DNA of 64,000 nt from Nitrospira sp. (GTDB lineage Bacteria; Nitrospirota; Nitrospiria; Nitrospirales; Nitrospiraceae), in assembly GCA_024998625.1 (NCBI GenBank), contig JACOEL010000012.1, positions 1-64,000 on the forward strand, given 5' to 3'. Both the position numbers and the translations under genes were made by a program. Below, piece after piece: positions 42,126 through 51,406 of this stretch. The notes beneath the pieces were generated by a model. It had not been told where the DNA came from. It did no database searches and saw only the letters and a program-made list of their open reading frames with translations. Every line of letters starts with the position of its first letter. Position 1 is the first letter of the stretch.

Positions 42126-44264
42126 TCAGGTGACGAGCTTGTTCATGAGCCACTGCTGGGACGAACGAGCGGCCCTGCGTCCTGGCGTCTGACGCCGGTA
42201 AGTACCGTCTCGATGGAGAATCCAGGCGTGGGTATTGTCTTCGAGGTAGGGGCGAAGTCCCTCGTCGATCACGCGCTGACGTAGTGTTTTATCCAGTACA
42301 GGAAAGGCCACTTCGATGCGTCGAAAGAAATTTCGATCCATCCAATCGGCGCTGGAGAGAAAAACCCGGTCGTCGCCGTCGTTCAGAAAATAGAAGATCC
42401 GGCTATGTTCGAGAAACCGCCCGATGATCGAACGTACGCGGATATGTTCCGAGAGGCCCGCGATGCCGGGTCGTAAGGCGCAGGGGCCCCGGACGATCAA
42501 GTCGATTTTCACTCCGGCTTGAGAAGCCTTGTAGAGGGCCCGGATGATTTGAGGCTCCAGGAGCGCATTCATTTTCGCGATGATGTGGGCCGGGCGGCCC
42601 TGCTTGGCCCTGTCGGTTTCACGGCCGATCCATTTCAACAGCGTGGCGTGCAATGTAAACGGCGATTGGAGAAGGTGTTTGAGCCGTCCCGGACGTCCCA
42701 GGGAGGTGAGCTGCTGGAACACCGTGCGAACGTCCCGCCCGATCGCCGCATCGCAAGTGAGCAGTCCGAAGTCGGTATAGAGCCGCGCATTGCGGGCGTG
42801 ATAATTGCCGGTTCCAAGATGCGTATAGCTCCGCAGCATCCGGCCTTCCCGTCGGAGCACCAGACTCATCTTGGCGTGGGTTTTATGTCCGACCACGCCG
42901 TACACCACATGGGCGCCGGCCTCTTCCAAATCGTGAGCCAACTCGATATTCGCCTCCTCGTCGAAGCGGGCGCGCAGCTCGATCACCACGGTCACTTCTT
43001 TTCCGCCTCGCGCTGCGTCCACCAGTGATTGCACGATGGCGGAATCCGCCCCTGTGCGATACAGAGTCTGCTTGATGGTGAGGACGTGCGGGTCCGTGGC
43101 CGCCTGGCGGAGAAACTCTGTCACCGGCGCAAACGATTGATAGGGATGATGCAGCAGAATGTCGCCCTGCCTGATGGCATCGAACCAGTCTTCGCTCGGC
43201 ACAGGCGTCGTGGGAATGCCGGGGGTGAAGGGCTGAAATTTCAGATCAGGCCGATCCACCAGGTCGGGTACGGCCATCAGTCGATGCAGATTGACCGGTC
43301 CGTGGCACTGATACACGTCGCGCGCATCCAGATGAAACTGTTCCCGTAGAAAATAGACTAGATCGGGCGGGCAGTTGTCCGCCACTTCCAGCCGCACCTC
43401 GTCGCCGAATCGCCGCTCAGGCAACTGTCCCTCCAGCGCTCGCCGAAGGTCGTCCACGTCTTCCTCGTCGACAAAGAGATTGCTGTTTCGTGTGACGCGG
43501 AATTGGTAACACCCGGTGACGTGCATGCCGGGAAAGAGTTGATGGACAAAGGCATGGATCACCGACGACAGGAACGCGAAATCGTGAGGCCAGGCGGCAT
43601 TGCGCACCGGTAGATGAATTACGCGCGGCAGCGACCGCGGGACTTGGACGATGGCGGTTCCGTTGGGCCGACCGAAGGCATCGGTTCCTTCCAGCGTCAC
43701 CAGAAAATTGAGACTCTTGTTGAGCAGTTTCGGAAAAGGATGCGCGGGATCCAAGCCCACCGGACTCAGCAGCGGGAGCAGTTCGCGCGAAAAAAACCGG
43801 CGCATCCAGCGAATGTGCGACGGCATCCAATCGGCGCGCTTGAGAAACCGGATACGTTGGTCGGCCAGCTGGGGAATCAGGGATTGATTCAGGACGACGT
43901 ATTGCTCGTGCACCAGTTGGTGCGTCAGCATGGCAATGCGGGCCAGCAGTTCGGAGGGGGTCAGTCCGTCGGCGCCCCGTTGTTCGACTCCATGGGTCAC
44001 CTGTTCCTTGAGCCCCGCCACGCGGACTTCGAAGAACTCATCGAGATTGGAGCTCACGATGCAGAGAAACTTCAACCGTTCCAGCAACGGAACCTTCTGA
44101 TCTTTCGCCAGATCGAGGACGCGCCGGTTGAATTCCAGGAGGCTGAGCTCGCGATTCAGGTACCATTCCGGCCGGGAGAGGTCGCTCGTGGCCGGCCGGT
44201 GCGCCCTGCTCTTCGGCGTCGGTGCGTGGGGCTGAGTCTCTGAAGGTGTCTGTGGCGATGACAT
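42126..44264 (-). CDS. ppk: Polyphosphate kinase 1
   Basis: A 712-residue enzyme that reversibly polymerises ATP gamma-phosphate into polyphosphate. The start at 44264 is the first ATG; a TTG-initiated frame to 44312 is possible. Domain order is normal: N domain (WYLNRELSLLEFNRRVLDLA), head domain, then C1/C2 with LKQTLYRTGADSAIVQSL, THLGTGNYHARNARLYTDFG with the phosphorylated-His region, and VRSIIGRFLEHSRIFYF. The first ~30 residues are Pro/Ser/Thr-rich and probably disordered. It lies 114 bases upstream of the DksA-like gene on the same strand; both are stress-linked, but shared transcription is not shown. Confidence 0.95.
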   Translation of the reverse strand: MSSPQTPSETQPHAPTPKSRAHRPATSDLSRPEWYLNRELSLLEFNRRVLDLAKDQKVPLLERLKFLCIVSSNLDEFFEVRVAGLKEQVTHGVEQRGADGLTPSELLARIAMLTHQLVHEQYVVLNQSLIPQLADQRIRFLKRADWMPSHIRWMRRFFSRELLPLLSPVGLDPAHPFPKLLNKSLNFLVTLEGTDAFGRPNGTAIVQVPRSLPRVIHLPVRNAAWPHDFAFLSSVIHAFVHQLFPGMHVTGCYQFRVTRNSNLFVDEEDVDDLRRALEGQLPERRFGDEVRLEVADNCPPDLVYFLREQFHLDARDVYQCHGPVNLHRLMAVPDLVDRPDLKFQPFTPGIPTTPVPSEDWFDAIRQGDILLHHPYQSFAPVTEFLRQAATDPHVLTIKQTLYRTGADSAIVQSLVDAARGGKEVTVVIELRARFDEEANIELAHDLEEAGAHVVYGVVGHKTHAKMSLVLRREGRMLRSYTHLGTGNYHARNARLYTDFGLLTCDAAIGRDVRTVFQQLTSLGRPGRLKHLLQSPFTLHATLLKWIGRETDRAKQGRPAHIIAKMNALLEPQIIRALYKASQAGVKIDLIVRGPCALRPGIAGLSEHIRVRSIIGRFLEHSRIFYFLNDGDDRVFLSSADWMDRNFFRRIEVAFPVLDKTLRQRVIDEGLRPYLEDNTHAWILHRDGTYRRQTPGRRAARSSQQWLMNKLVT

Positions 44265-44365
44265 AACCAGTGGGTCGGCAGTGTATCTCAGCCGTGCGAA
44301 ACGGCGGATCAAGAAACAGTTAAATTTTTCACCATGCTGTCTGGACTATCCAGGTGCAGCCGGTG

Positions 44366-45271
44366 TCACAGGGCGCATCCGATGCGAGCGGTGGAGACCA
44401 CGAAGTTGTCGAAATATCGCTGTTGAATCTGAGCAAACGGGACCGAGGTCCAATACTGCTCCAGGTACACCGCATTGATGCCGTAGTCGTTGTAGTTGCC
44501 GATCCAATTGATTCCGGTTCGTTGCGCGTCGAGTCGATCGTTGATCCAATATTCCAAGACGCCGTCGCCGGCATCGCCGCTGTTCAACTTCATGTGCACT
44601 TCGATGCAAAACCACGTTCCGATGTGGGATGGGCTGAACAACGGAGTCTGCCCGCCGGCCGCGCCGAGCCAGCGTAGACGTGGAAAATCGTTGTACGTGG
44701 TCGTGCGCAACATGCCCAATTCGTCGGTTCCTGACGCAGGGTCGAGATAGAGCCGTTCGGGGTCCGAGCCGGGGAGCGCTCCGCTCCAGAGATGGCCGAT
44801 GGCGGCCTGCGCAAACCGGTCGCTGGAGAGAATTGTGGCTCTGGTCAACTTGTCGGCTCCACCGCCGGTCCAGCCGGGCTGGAGCCGCAGATCGAACCGC
44901 CAGTAGATGTCGCGATACTTGGTGGTCCCGGCATCGACCGGTTTCATATAGTTGCTTGGGGTCTTGCCGAACGCCAGGTGAAGGGAACCGCCGTGGGGAT
45001 CGCCGGGCAGGTATTCTGCTCGCATGCCGGTTGAGCGGTCGACCCCTGCCCCGGCTTCGCGGACGAACCGACCGTGCCGGATGTCGTACTCGAAGTAGTG
45101 GCTTAAACGGTCGATCTCGAAATCATCGCACCAGATCCATTCTGGATGGCGACTCTGCCAATCTGCGCACGGGGCCTGGTGTGGCTCACCGGCGTCACTA
45201 CGGCTCGGCCCGAGGAGGCAGGCGGCGACGCAGAGCGCCGCCGCGAGACTCCATCGAGACTGAATTGCCAT
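44366..45271 (-). CDS. Secreted protein with concanavalin/polysaccharide-lyase-like beta fold
   Basis: A 301-residue protein with a Sec signal peptide (AAALCVAACLLGPSRSDAG). The mature part opens with WIWCDDFEIDRLSHYFEYD and continues with beta-strand patterns (DIYWRFDLRLQPGW, GTWFCIEVHMKLN, VLEYWINDRLDAQR, YFDNFVVSTARIGCAL), as in LamG/polysaccharide-lyase-type jelly rolls. No catalytic set could be identified, so binding is as likely as cleavage. It starts two bases after the ilvD stop and is probably co-transcribed with it, though no functional link is known. Confidence 0.75.
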   Translation of the reverse strand: MAIQSRWSLAAALCVAACLLGPSRSDAGEPHQAPCADWQSRHPEWIWCDDFEIDRLSHYFEYDIRHGRFVREAGAGVDRSTGMRAEYLPGDPHGGSLHLAFGKTPSNYMKPVDAGTTKYRDIYWRFDLRLQPGWTGGGADKLTRATILSSDRFAQAAIGHLWSGALPGSDPERLYLDPASGTDELGMLRTTTYNDFPRLRWLGAAGGQTPLFSPSHIGTWFCIEVHMKLNSGDAGDGVLEYWINDRLDAQRTGINWIGNYNDYGINAVYLEQYWTSVPFAQIQQRYFDNFVVSTARIGCAL

Positions 45272-45273
45272 GG

Positions 45274-46947
45274 CTAGGTCGTCACCGCACCTTCCGATGC
45301 GGAGGAGACGTGGCGGGCGTATTTCCCCATGACGCCGGACAGGTACCGGGGGGACGGATGCTTCACCTTCTTCAGGCGCGCCGCCAGTTCCTTCTGTGTC
45401 ACGTTGACATCGAGGCGTCGTTTTGTGATGTCGAAGGTGATGATGTCACCGGTCTTCACCGCCGCAATCGGACCGCCTTTGATGGCTTCCGGCGCGACAT
45501 GTCCGGCCATCAGGCCGTGGGTGGCTCCGGAGAAGCGACCGTCTGTGAGCAGGGCGACGGAGTCGCCGAGTCCTGCTCCGACGATGGCGGCCGTCACGCC
45601 GAGCATTTCCCGCATGCCCGGGCCTCCCGACGGTCCCTCATATCGAATGACGACGACATCACCGGCTTTGATCTTTCCGGCCTGCACTGCCGTGAAGGCA
45701 TCTTCTTCGCGCTCGTAGACCTTGGCCGGTCCGCTGAAATGCAGAATGGAGTGGCCGGCGACTTTCACCACGCACCCTTCAGGGGCGAGGTTGCCCTTCA
45801 GAATGACCAGGCCGCCGGTCGGCTTGATCGGTTTGGACAGTGGCCGCAGAACCTGTTGGTCCGGCTTTTCGGTGGCGGCTTTGGCCTCTTCGCCGATCGT
45901 CCGTCCGGTGACGGTGATCTGGTCCGGGTGCAGGATCTTCGCATCGATCAGGCGTTTAGCCACCAGCGTCGTGCCACCGGCGGCATACAAGTCTGCCGCG
46001 GTAAATCGGCCGCCCGGTTTGAGATCGGCCAGCAGCGGCACCTTCCTGTTGATCTTGTCGAAATCGTCGATGCTGAGCCGTACGCCCATTTCGCGTGCCA
46101 CGGCTAGCAGGTGCAGCACGGCATTCGTCGATCCCCCGGTCGTCGCGACAGCAGCGATCGCATTTTCGATGGAGCGGCGCGTGATGATTTGCTTGGGCCG
46201 AATGTCTTTCTTGAGCAGGTCCATGACCAGTTTGCCGCATTCGAACGCGACATCGTCTTTGCGTTGGTCCATGGCCGGGACGCCGTTTCGGCCCATCGGC
46301 GAGATGCCGAGAAATTCAAAGGCGATGGCCATGGTATTGGCGGTGAACTGGCCGCCGCAGGCGCCTGGTCCTGGGCAGGCATGGTCTTCCAAGTCTTTCA
46401 GTTCGGCATTGGACATCTTGCCGGACGCGTGTTTGCCGACTGCCTCGAAGACGTCCTGAATCGTGACGTCGTGCCCCTGGAAGTGCCCGGGCATGATGGA
46501 GCCACCGTAGAGCATGAGGGATGGGACGTTCAGCCGGCAGAGCGCCATGACGGTGCCGGGAATGGTCTTGTCGCATCCCGACAGGGCCACGACGCCATCG
46601 AACAAATGCCCACGGGCGACGAGCTCGATGGAGTCGGCGATGACCTCGCGACTGATGAGCGATGCCTTCATGCCCTCGGTGCCCATGGAAATGCCGTCGG
46701 AGACCGCGATGGTGTTGTATTCGATCGGCGTGCCGCCTGCCGCACGGATGCCTGCCTTCACCCGCTCCGATAACCGGCGCAGGTGAAAATTGCAGGGCAT
46801 GACTTCAATCCAGGTGTTGGCGACGCCGATCAGCGGGCGTTCGAGGTCGGCATCGGTGAACCCGACGGCTTTCAGCATGGCGCGGGCCGGTGCGCGGCCT
46901 GGTCCGTCGAGCAAGTTGTGGCTTTTGTGTCGTGGGTCGATCGTCAT
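45274..46947 (-). CDS. ilvD: Dihydroxy-acid dehydratase
   Basis: A 557-residue Fe-S enzyme that dehydrates dihydroxy-acids to 2-keto acids in valine, leucine and isoleucine synthesis. The start at 46947 has a GGAG site; a longer frame to 47037 adds 30 residues of unlikely sequence. The cluster-binding cysteines are in [17 protein letters not shown] and [28 protein letters not shown] is the C-terminal signature. Length is normal. The next gene on the strand is the secreted protein two bases away. Confidence 0.96.
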   Translation of the reverse strand: MTIDPRHKSHNLLDGPGRAPARAMLKAVGFTDADLERPLIGVANTWIEVMPCNFHLRRLSERVKAGIRAAGGTPIEYNTIAVSDGISMGTEGMKASLISREVIADSIELVARGHLFDGVVALSGCDKTIPGTVMALCRLNVPSLMLYGGSIMPGHFQGHDVTIQDVFEAVGKHASGKMSNAELKDLEDHACPGPGACGGQFTANTMAIAFEFLGISPMGRNGVPAMDQRKDDVAFECGKLVMDLLKKDIRPKQIITRRSIENAIAAVATTGGSTNAVLHLLAVAREMGVRLSIDDFDKINRKVPLLADLKPGGRFTAADLYAAGGTTLVAKRLIDAKILHPDQITVTGRTIGEEAKAATEKPDQQVLRPLSKPIKPTGGLVILKGNLAPEGCVVKVAGHSILHFSGPAKVYEREEDAFTAVQAGKIKAGDVVVIRYEGPSGGPGMREMLGVTAAIVGAGLGDSVALLTDGRFSGATHGLMAGHVAPEAIKGGPIAAVKTGDIITFDITKRRLDVNVTQKELAARLKKVKHPSPRYLSGVMGKYARHVSSASEGAVTT

Positions 46948-47124
46948 GGAAACTCCTTCATGTTCGGGATCGGAACACCGCTGTTCATGCCGGTTAGTGG
47001 GTCGCAAACTTTCGCATAGATGAGCGCAAAGGGTCAATCCGCCGGTCTGGAGATCGGCCGCCGCTGAGCTTGGGAATGGCGAGCAGGGGGAAGGGGGCAG
47101 ATGAATGGAGCGGGTCGAGGCGGG

Positions 47125-47162
47125 TGCGGCAGGATCGCATCTGAAGGCACGACCCTGCCGCA
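47125..47162 (-). terminator. Hairpin after the PepSY-like gene
   Basis: A nine-base stem, TGCGGCAGG (47125-47133) with CCTGCCGCA (47154-47162), begins seven bases past the stop of the minus-strand gene ending at 47169. No T tract follows on that strand, so it may be a weak or Rho-assisted terminator, or an mRNA-end stabiliser. Confidence 0.4.
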
Positions 47163-47168
47163 GGAACC

Positions 47169-47528
47169 TTAGTGCTTCTCTTTCTTGCCCTTCTTCTCGT
47201 GCTTCTCTTGTTTGGCTTCCTTATCGATGATGGTGCCCGTGCCCGCATCGATATGGACTTCAGTCATTTTGCCGTCGGCCCCCAGCACTTCGACTTCCCA
47301 GACCGTCTTATCGTGCTTCTTTTCAAGCTCGGCTTCGACGGCCGTGCCGGGGACTGCATCCAATGCGGTCTTAATGGCCTGGTCGATGGTGACCTTGGCA
47401 TCCTTCACCAACTCGGCGGCGTCACACTTCTCGTCCTTGCCTTTGTGTCCCTTGTCACTCCAGGCAGGACTGCTCGTGAAACAGAGTGCCGCGACCATCA
47501 GGGCGGGTACTGCAACGTGCTTGATCAT
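47169..47528 (-). CDS. Periplasmic PepSY-domain protein
   Basis: A 119-residue protein. The ATG at 47528 follows GGAGG. The signal peptide ends near SPAWS. The mature part holds a single PepSY-like domain (~38-100: [52 protein letters not shown]). PepSY proteins inhibit proteases or bind ligands in the periplasm. The tail is Lys/His/Glu-rich ([11 protein letters not shown]). It lies 32 bases after the Spy-like gene and is probably in the same transcript. Confidence 0.82.
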   Translation of the reverse strand: MIKHVAVPALMVAALCFTSSPAWSDKGHKGKDEKCDAAELVKDAKVTIDQAIKTALDAVPGTAVEAELEKKHDKTVWEVEVLGADGKMTEVHIDAGTGTIIDKEAKQEKHEKKGKKEKH

Positions 47529-47560
47529 GTGTGACCTCCGGTTCTGTGCAAGGTGCACGG

Positions 47561-48175
47561 TTATTGGGGCTTCGCCTCGCCGTGCGGATTGGCACTGTGC
47601 GGGTTCGCGCCGTGAGGGTTGCCGCCATGCGGATTCTTGCCGTGGGGAGCGGCCTGGCCCGCGCCCTTATGCTGCTGCATCATCTTCTCATGTTCGGCTT
47701 GCTCCTTGGCTCGCTGTTCCGGGGTGAGCAGCGCGAGGGCTTCCCTTCTGGTCTTGATCGATAGAACGCGGAGTCCGATCTGCACGTCGGCGCTTTGCTT
47801 GAGCTTGGCCTCGATGGCGGACAAATCCGACTTCTCATCATCGTTGAGTGCCTTCACTTCCCGTTCGGCGACCTGAATGTCGGCTTCCATCTTGATCCGG
47901 TTCTTATCGAGGTTGAGCTGCAAGTCCTTGAGCTTGGTGACCTGGTCTGCGCTCAATCCGATGTCTTTCTCATGTTTCAGGAGGTGACGGATGAGGTGGC
48001 CTGCGCCGCCGTGCATCATCATTTCCATCATGGCGGCGCCCATGCCGTGCTGGCCCTTCTCGTAGCCGCCGCCGTGTCCGCCATATCCACCTTCGGGGTT
48101 CGCCCAGGCGGGGGAGATCGTCAACGCGCAGGCGATGGCCGAAGCGGTGGCAAATGTGAACAGTTTCGTCGTCAT
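47561..48175 (-). CDS. Spy/CpxP-like periplasmic protein with His-rich repeats
   Basis: A 204-residue protein with a strong GGAGG site. The signal peptide is cut after AWA (~25). A Gly/His/Met-rich stretch (30-60, with MMEMMMHGGAGH) precedes a helical core (~65-165) with GLSADQVTKLKDLQ and the LTPEQ motif at 150-154, both hallmarks of the LTXXQ/Spy/CpxP family of periplasmic chaperones and metal sensors. The C-terminus has four near-repeats of NPHG (181-199, one reads NPHS). His/Met content suggests metal binding, possibly copper or nickel. Confidence 0.85.
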   Translation of the reverse strand: MTTKLFTFATASAIACALTISPAWANPEGGYGGHGGGYEKGQHGMGAAMMEMMMHGGAGHLIRHLLKHEKDIGLSADQVTKLKDLQLNLDKNRIKMEADIQVAEREVKALNDDEKSDLSAIEAKLKQSADVQIGLRVLSIKTRREALALLTPEQRAKEQAEHEKMMQQHKGAGQAAPHGKNPHGGNPHGANPHSANPHGEAKPQ

Positions 48176-48200
48176 TCGTTCCTCCTTCAGTTGAGAGCGA

Positions 48201-48848
48201 TTAATGTCCAGTCAACCCGCGTAACAGCCCTTGGTCTCCGGTGAGGGCGTTCACCATAAATTGAACGGCCAGCGCGGCGAGCAACAGGCCCATCAGCCGG
48301 GAAATGATTTTCTCGGCAATGGGATTGAGCCACTTCGCGCTGCGTGCGCCGATTGCTAATATACTGTAACTCGCCAACCCGATCAGTACAAGGCATCCCA
48401 ACAATACGGTACGCAGCACCCATGTGGTGGCCTGCGTTTCCAGCAGGATGACCGTCGAGATTGCAGCCGGCCCTGCCAGCATGGGGATGGCGAGCGGGGT
48501 GACGGCGATGTCGTCTTTGTTGGTGCCGGCCGCCGTTTCCGCCGCCGTTTCCTGCACCGTGGACCGTTGCGCCCGCAACATGTCCAGCGCGACAAGTAAT
48601 AGGATCAGCCCACCGGCGATCTGCACCGCCGGCAAGGTAATACCCAACAATTTGAGGATGGTTTGCCCGAACAGGGCGAATCCCGTGAGGAGGGCGACGC
48701 TAACCAGACAGGCGACGCGCGCAGTCCGGAGCCGCTGCGCCACGGAATCCCGCGGGGTCATGGCGAGGAAGGCTGGGACCACGGCGATGGGATCGACGAT
48801 CACGAAAAGCGAACTGAACGCGAGGAGCGCGTATTCGGCGATAGTCAT
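48201..48848 (-). CDS. MarC family membrane protein
   Basis: A 215-residue inner-membrane protein with about six hydrophobic segments. The family hallmarks are the opening EYALLAFSSLFVIVDPIAVVPAFLAMT and TPLAIPMLAGPAAISTVILL, repeated as two inverted halves. MarC/NAAT proteins have no agreed substrate; the older link to multidrug resistance has been withdrawn. It starts 28 bases after the dnaJ-like stop and is probably co-transcribed with it. Confidence 0.9.
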   Translation of the reverse strand: MTIAEYALLAFSSLFVIVDPIAVVPAFLAMTPRDSVAQRLRTARVACLVSVALLTGFALFGQTILKLLGITLPAVQIAGGLILLLVALDMLRAQRSTVQETAAETAAGTNKDDIAVTPLAIPMLAGPAAISTVILLETQATTWVLRTVLLGCLVLIGLASYSILAIGARSAKWLNPIAEKIISRLMGLLLAALAVQFMVNALTGDQGLLRGLTGH

Positions 48849-48876
48849 AGAAGGGATCGGCTCGGGGCTGCGCTGA

Positions 48877-49902
48877 TCAGGATGTACTGCGTCTCGATGC
48901 GGCGATGATCTCGGCCCGGGGATCGCTGTGGCGGGCGCGGCTCAACTGCTCGTAGAGCGCCCGCTCTTCGTCGGAAATGGTGATGGGCATGACGATCTTC
49001 AGCTTGAGGAAGAGATCGCCCTGCTCGCCGGTCGAAGTCGGGAGCCCTTTGCCCTTCAGGCGCAGCTTACTGTCGGCCTTGCTGCCCGGGGGAATTTTGA
49101 CCTTCACCGGTTCCGTCAGGGTCGGAGCCATCACTTCAGCACCCAATGCCGCTTCCCATGGCCAGACGGGCAGAGTGGCTTGAATGTCGGATCCCTTCTG
49201 CCGGAACACGCCGCCGGCCTGAATATGGACGCGCAGGTAGAGATCGCCCGGCTTCCCTCCATTGATGCCTGGTTGTCCCTTGCCTGCCAGCCGGACACGA
49301 GTATCGTCCTGCACGCCGGCCGGAATGCGCACTTCGATCGCACGCTTTTCAGCCTGGGTACCGGTGCCGCCGCAGACCACACAGGGACGGCCGCGTACGA
49401 TGGCACTGCCGCCGCAGGCCTTGCAGACGACGCGTTCGGTGAGATCGATACGTCGGGTGACGCCGGTCAACACGTCGCGAATGGTGAGGTGAACGTCGGT
49501 TTCCAGGTCCTCTCCATCAACGGCAAACCCGGGAGAGGCGCCGCGGGTTCGTCCTCCGAAAAAGGTCTCGAAGATATCGCCGAAATCGCCGCTGAATCCG
49601 CCGGCCTGGCCGCCCCGGCCTGCTTGAGCGCCGGCCTGTTGGCGCGCCTGCTCATAGGCTTCCGCCTGTTCCCAGTTCGAGCCGTATTGGTCGTATTTTT
49701 TTCGCTTCTCCGGGTCCGACAGCACCTCGTGCGCTTCGTTCAATTCTTTGAACTTCTTCTCCATCTCCGTTTTTTTTGTGCCGGTATGGAGATCGGGGTG
49801 GATTTCGCGGGCGCGGCGGCGAAAGGCCTTCTTGATGTCGTCGGCCGTCGCGTTGCGTGGCACGCCAAGGATGTCGTAATAACCGCGTTGCGATGTGGCC
49901 AT
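48877..49902 (-). CDS. dnaJ: DnaJ/CbpA-type co-chaperone with half a zinc finger
   Basis: A 341-residue Hsp40. The J domain (~1-72) has [10 protein letters not shown] with the HPD triad. A Gly/Phe-rich linker follows (~85-115, [15 protein letters not shown]). Instead of the four CxxCxG repeats of DnaJ there are only two (CKACGG and CVVCGG), so at most one zinc can be bound in the normal way. The C-terminal substrate domains ([38 protein letters not shown]) are normal. It would recruit DnaK for refolding; DnaK is not in the window. The type lies between DnaJ and the zinc-less CbpA. Confidence 0.9.
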   Translation of the reverse strand: MATSQRGYYDILGVPRNATADDIKKAFRRRAREIHPDLHTGTKKTEMEKKFKELNEAHEVLSDPEKRKKYDQYGSNWEQAEAYEQARQQAGAQAGRGGQAGGFSGDFGDIFETFFGGRTRGASPGFAVDGEDLETDVHLTIRDVLTGVTRRIDLTERVVCKACGGSAIVRGRPCVVCGGTGTQAEKRAIEVRIPAGVQDDTRVRLAGKGQPGINGGKPGDLYLRVHIQAGGVFRQKGSDIQATLPVWPWEAALGAEVMAPTLTEPVKVKIPPGSKADSKLRLKGKGLPTSTGEQGDLFLKLKIVMPITISDEERALYEQLSRARHSDPRAEIIAASRRSTS

Positions 49903-50060
49903 CAGGGTCTGTCCGTGGAAAATAATCCGGTGCGCGCAGGCGAAGAGTGCAATCCTTTCCGGAGCTTACGAGGTCTCCGGGCGCATTGCAAGCGAACTCA
50001 TGGTTTTTCTCTTCCGCCGCCGTTGTCTTTATGAAAGAGATAAGAGAGCCCCGGGCACAG

Positions 50061-51161
50061 TCAAGTGGGTGTGGCGGAGGGCGGGTCGAAACGGCGGTGG
50101 TCGATGAACAGATGCAATTTATCGACAGGGAAAAAGAGTGTCACTGTCTGTCCCTGCACTGTGTCGGCGCGGCGGGCCGTACGCACCACGAGTCGACGCT
50201 CACCGGCCCGGCAATGCAGAAGCAGGTCCGCCCCGAGATCCTCGACCAGTTCCACCGTTCCTGTTATCTGCACGGCTTCGGGCGACTCACGGAGCGCGAT
50301 ATCTTCCGGTCGGATGCCGAGCGTGACGTCGGATTTCTGCGTTGAGTGAGGTGGGATCAGCCTTGTCGGGAGTGGGAGGGTCAGGCCGTTGCCTTTGAAG
50401 ACTGTCTTTCCGCCTTCTGTCATCAGGCTGCCTTCCCAGAGGTTCATCGGCGGGGTGCCGATGAAGGAGGCGACGAAGGGATCGGCCGGGGCGGTGTAGG
50501 TCTGCTGAGGATCATCCGCCTGTCGGATGCGCCCGCCCTCGATGACGACGATGCGGTCGCCCAGCGTCATGGCTTCCACTTGATCGTGAGTCACGTAGAT
50601 CATGGTGACCTGCAGACGCTGCTGCAGCTTCTTGAGTTCGATACGCATCGAGGTGCGCAGCTGTGCATCCAGGTTGGAGAGCGGTTCATCGAACAGGAAG
50701 AGCTTGGGCTTACGCACGATGGCCCGCCCCATCGCAACGCGCTGCCTCTGTCCTCCCGATAGGTCCTTGGGTTTGCGATCCAGAAGGGGCTGAATGTCCA
50801 GGAGCTGCGCCGCTTCGGCGATGCGTTCTTCGATCACCCGGCGCGGAGTTCGTCGGATCGTCAGGGCAAAGGCGAGATTCTCGCGGACCGAGAGGTGCGG
50901 ATACAGCGCGTACTGTTGAAACACCATGGCGATATCACGTTCGGCCGGAGGGAGATGATCGACCGCTGTTCCGGCAATACACACCTGACCTGAAGTCTGG
51001 CTCTCGAGCCCGGCAATAATGCGCAGGAGCGTCGATTTGCCGCAACCGGAGGGGCCAAGCAGAATCGTAAAACTCCCATCGGGAACCTGCAGCGAAATGT
51101 CGCGCAACACGGGCTGCTCCCGAAACGACTTTGAGATGTGACGCAATTCTAGTTCAGCCAC
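50061..51161 (-). CDS. Sugar ABC importer ATPase (MalK/UgpC family)
   Basis: A 366-residue ATPase. GTG 51161 is chosen because AGGGAG lies six bases upstream; TTG 51179 is the longer option. Walker A GPSGCGKST, the CUT1-typical GLESQTSGQV, signature LSGGQRQRVAMGRA, Walker B LFLFDEPLSNLDAQLR and YVTHDQVEAM are present. The C-terminal ~120 residues are the OB-fold/TOBE regulatory region (DVTLGIRPEDIAL, GADLLLHCRAGERRLVVRT). It energises the two permeases encoded upstream on the same strand, from which it is separated by ~240 bases containing a palindromic repeat. Confidence 0.93.
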   Translation of the reverse strand: MAELELRHISKSFREQPVLRDISLQVPDGSFTILLGPSGCGKSTLLRIIAGLESQTSGQVCIAGTAVDHLPPAERDIAMVFQQYALYPHLSVRENLAFALTIRRTPRRVIEERIAEAAQLLDIQPLLDRKPKDLSGGQRQRVAMGRAIVRKPKLFLFDEPLSNLDAQLRTSMRIELKKLQQRLQVTMIYVTHDQVEAMTLGDRIVVIEGGRIRQADDPQQTYTAPADPFVASFIGTPPMNLWEGSLMTEGGKTVFKGNGLTLPLPTRLIPPHSTQKSDVTLGIRPEDIALRESPEAVQITGTVELVEDLGADLLLHCRAGERRLVVRTARRADTVQGQTVTLFFPVDKLHLFIDHRRFDPPSATPT

Positions 51162-51370
51162 AGCGATCTCCCTACCCAATAACGAGCCACAGTGCGCACA
51201 GAATGTTTAAAAAGGCCGCCTTCTTCCCCCAACCCCGGGGCAAACCGAGCGCCTTGTCACGGGCGCGGTTGGAGTGAGGTCCGCGACGAGAAGAATAAAC
51301 GCCATGTTTGCGGACGACTACAGCCGGTGAGCGCCCAGTGTCCGTAGGCCGTCGGACTTTTCAACATTTT

Positions 51371-51406
51371 GATAGCCCGGATTATTCATGAATAATCCGG
51401 GCTATC
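51371..51406. repeat. Perfect 36-base palindromic repeat, copy B
   Basis: The left half GATAGCCCGGATTATTCA is followed directly by its exact reverse complement. It supplies the TAG stop codon of the minus-strand permease (CTA at 51402-51404) and is related to copy A at 41167-41200. The 18-bp arms would make a very stable hairpin or cruciform between the permease and ATPase genes. Confidence 0.92.

Noticed and set aside
44680-46107. Plus-strand open frame opposite ilvD and the secreted protein (475 residues)
   Set aside because: Crosses the junction of two well-supported minus-strand genes and shows Arg/Gly/Ser-rich shadow composition.
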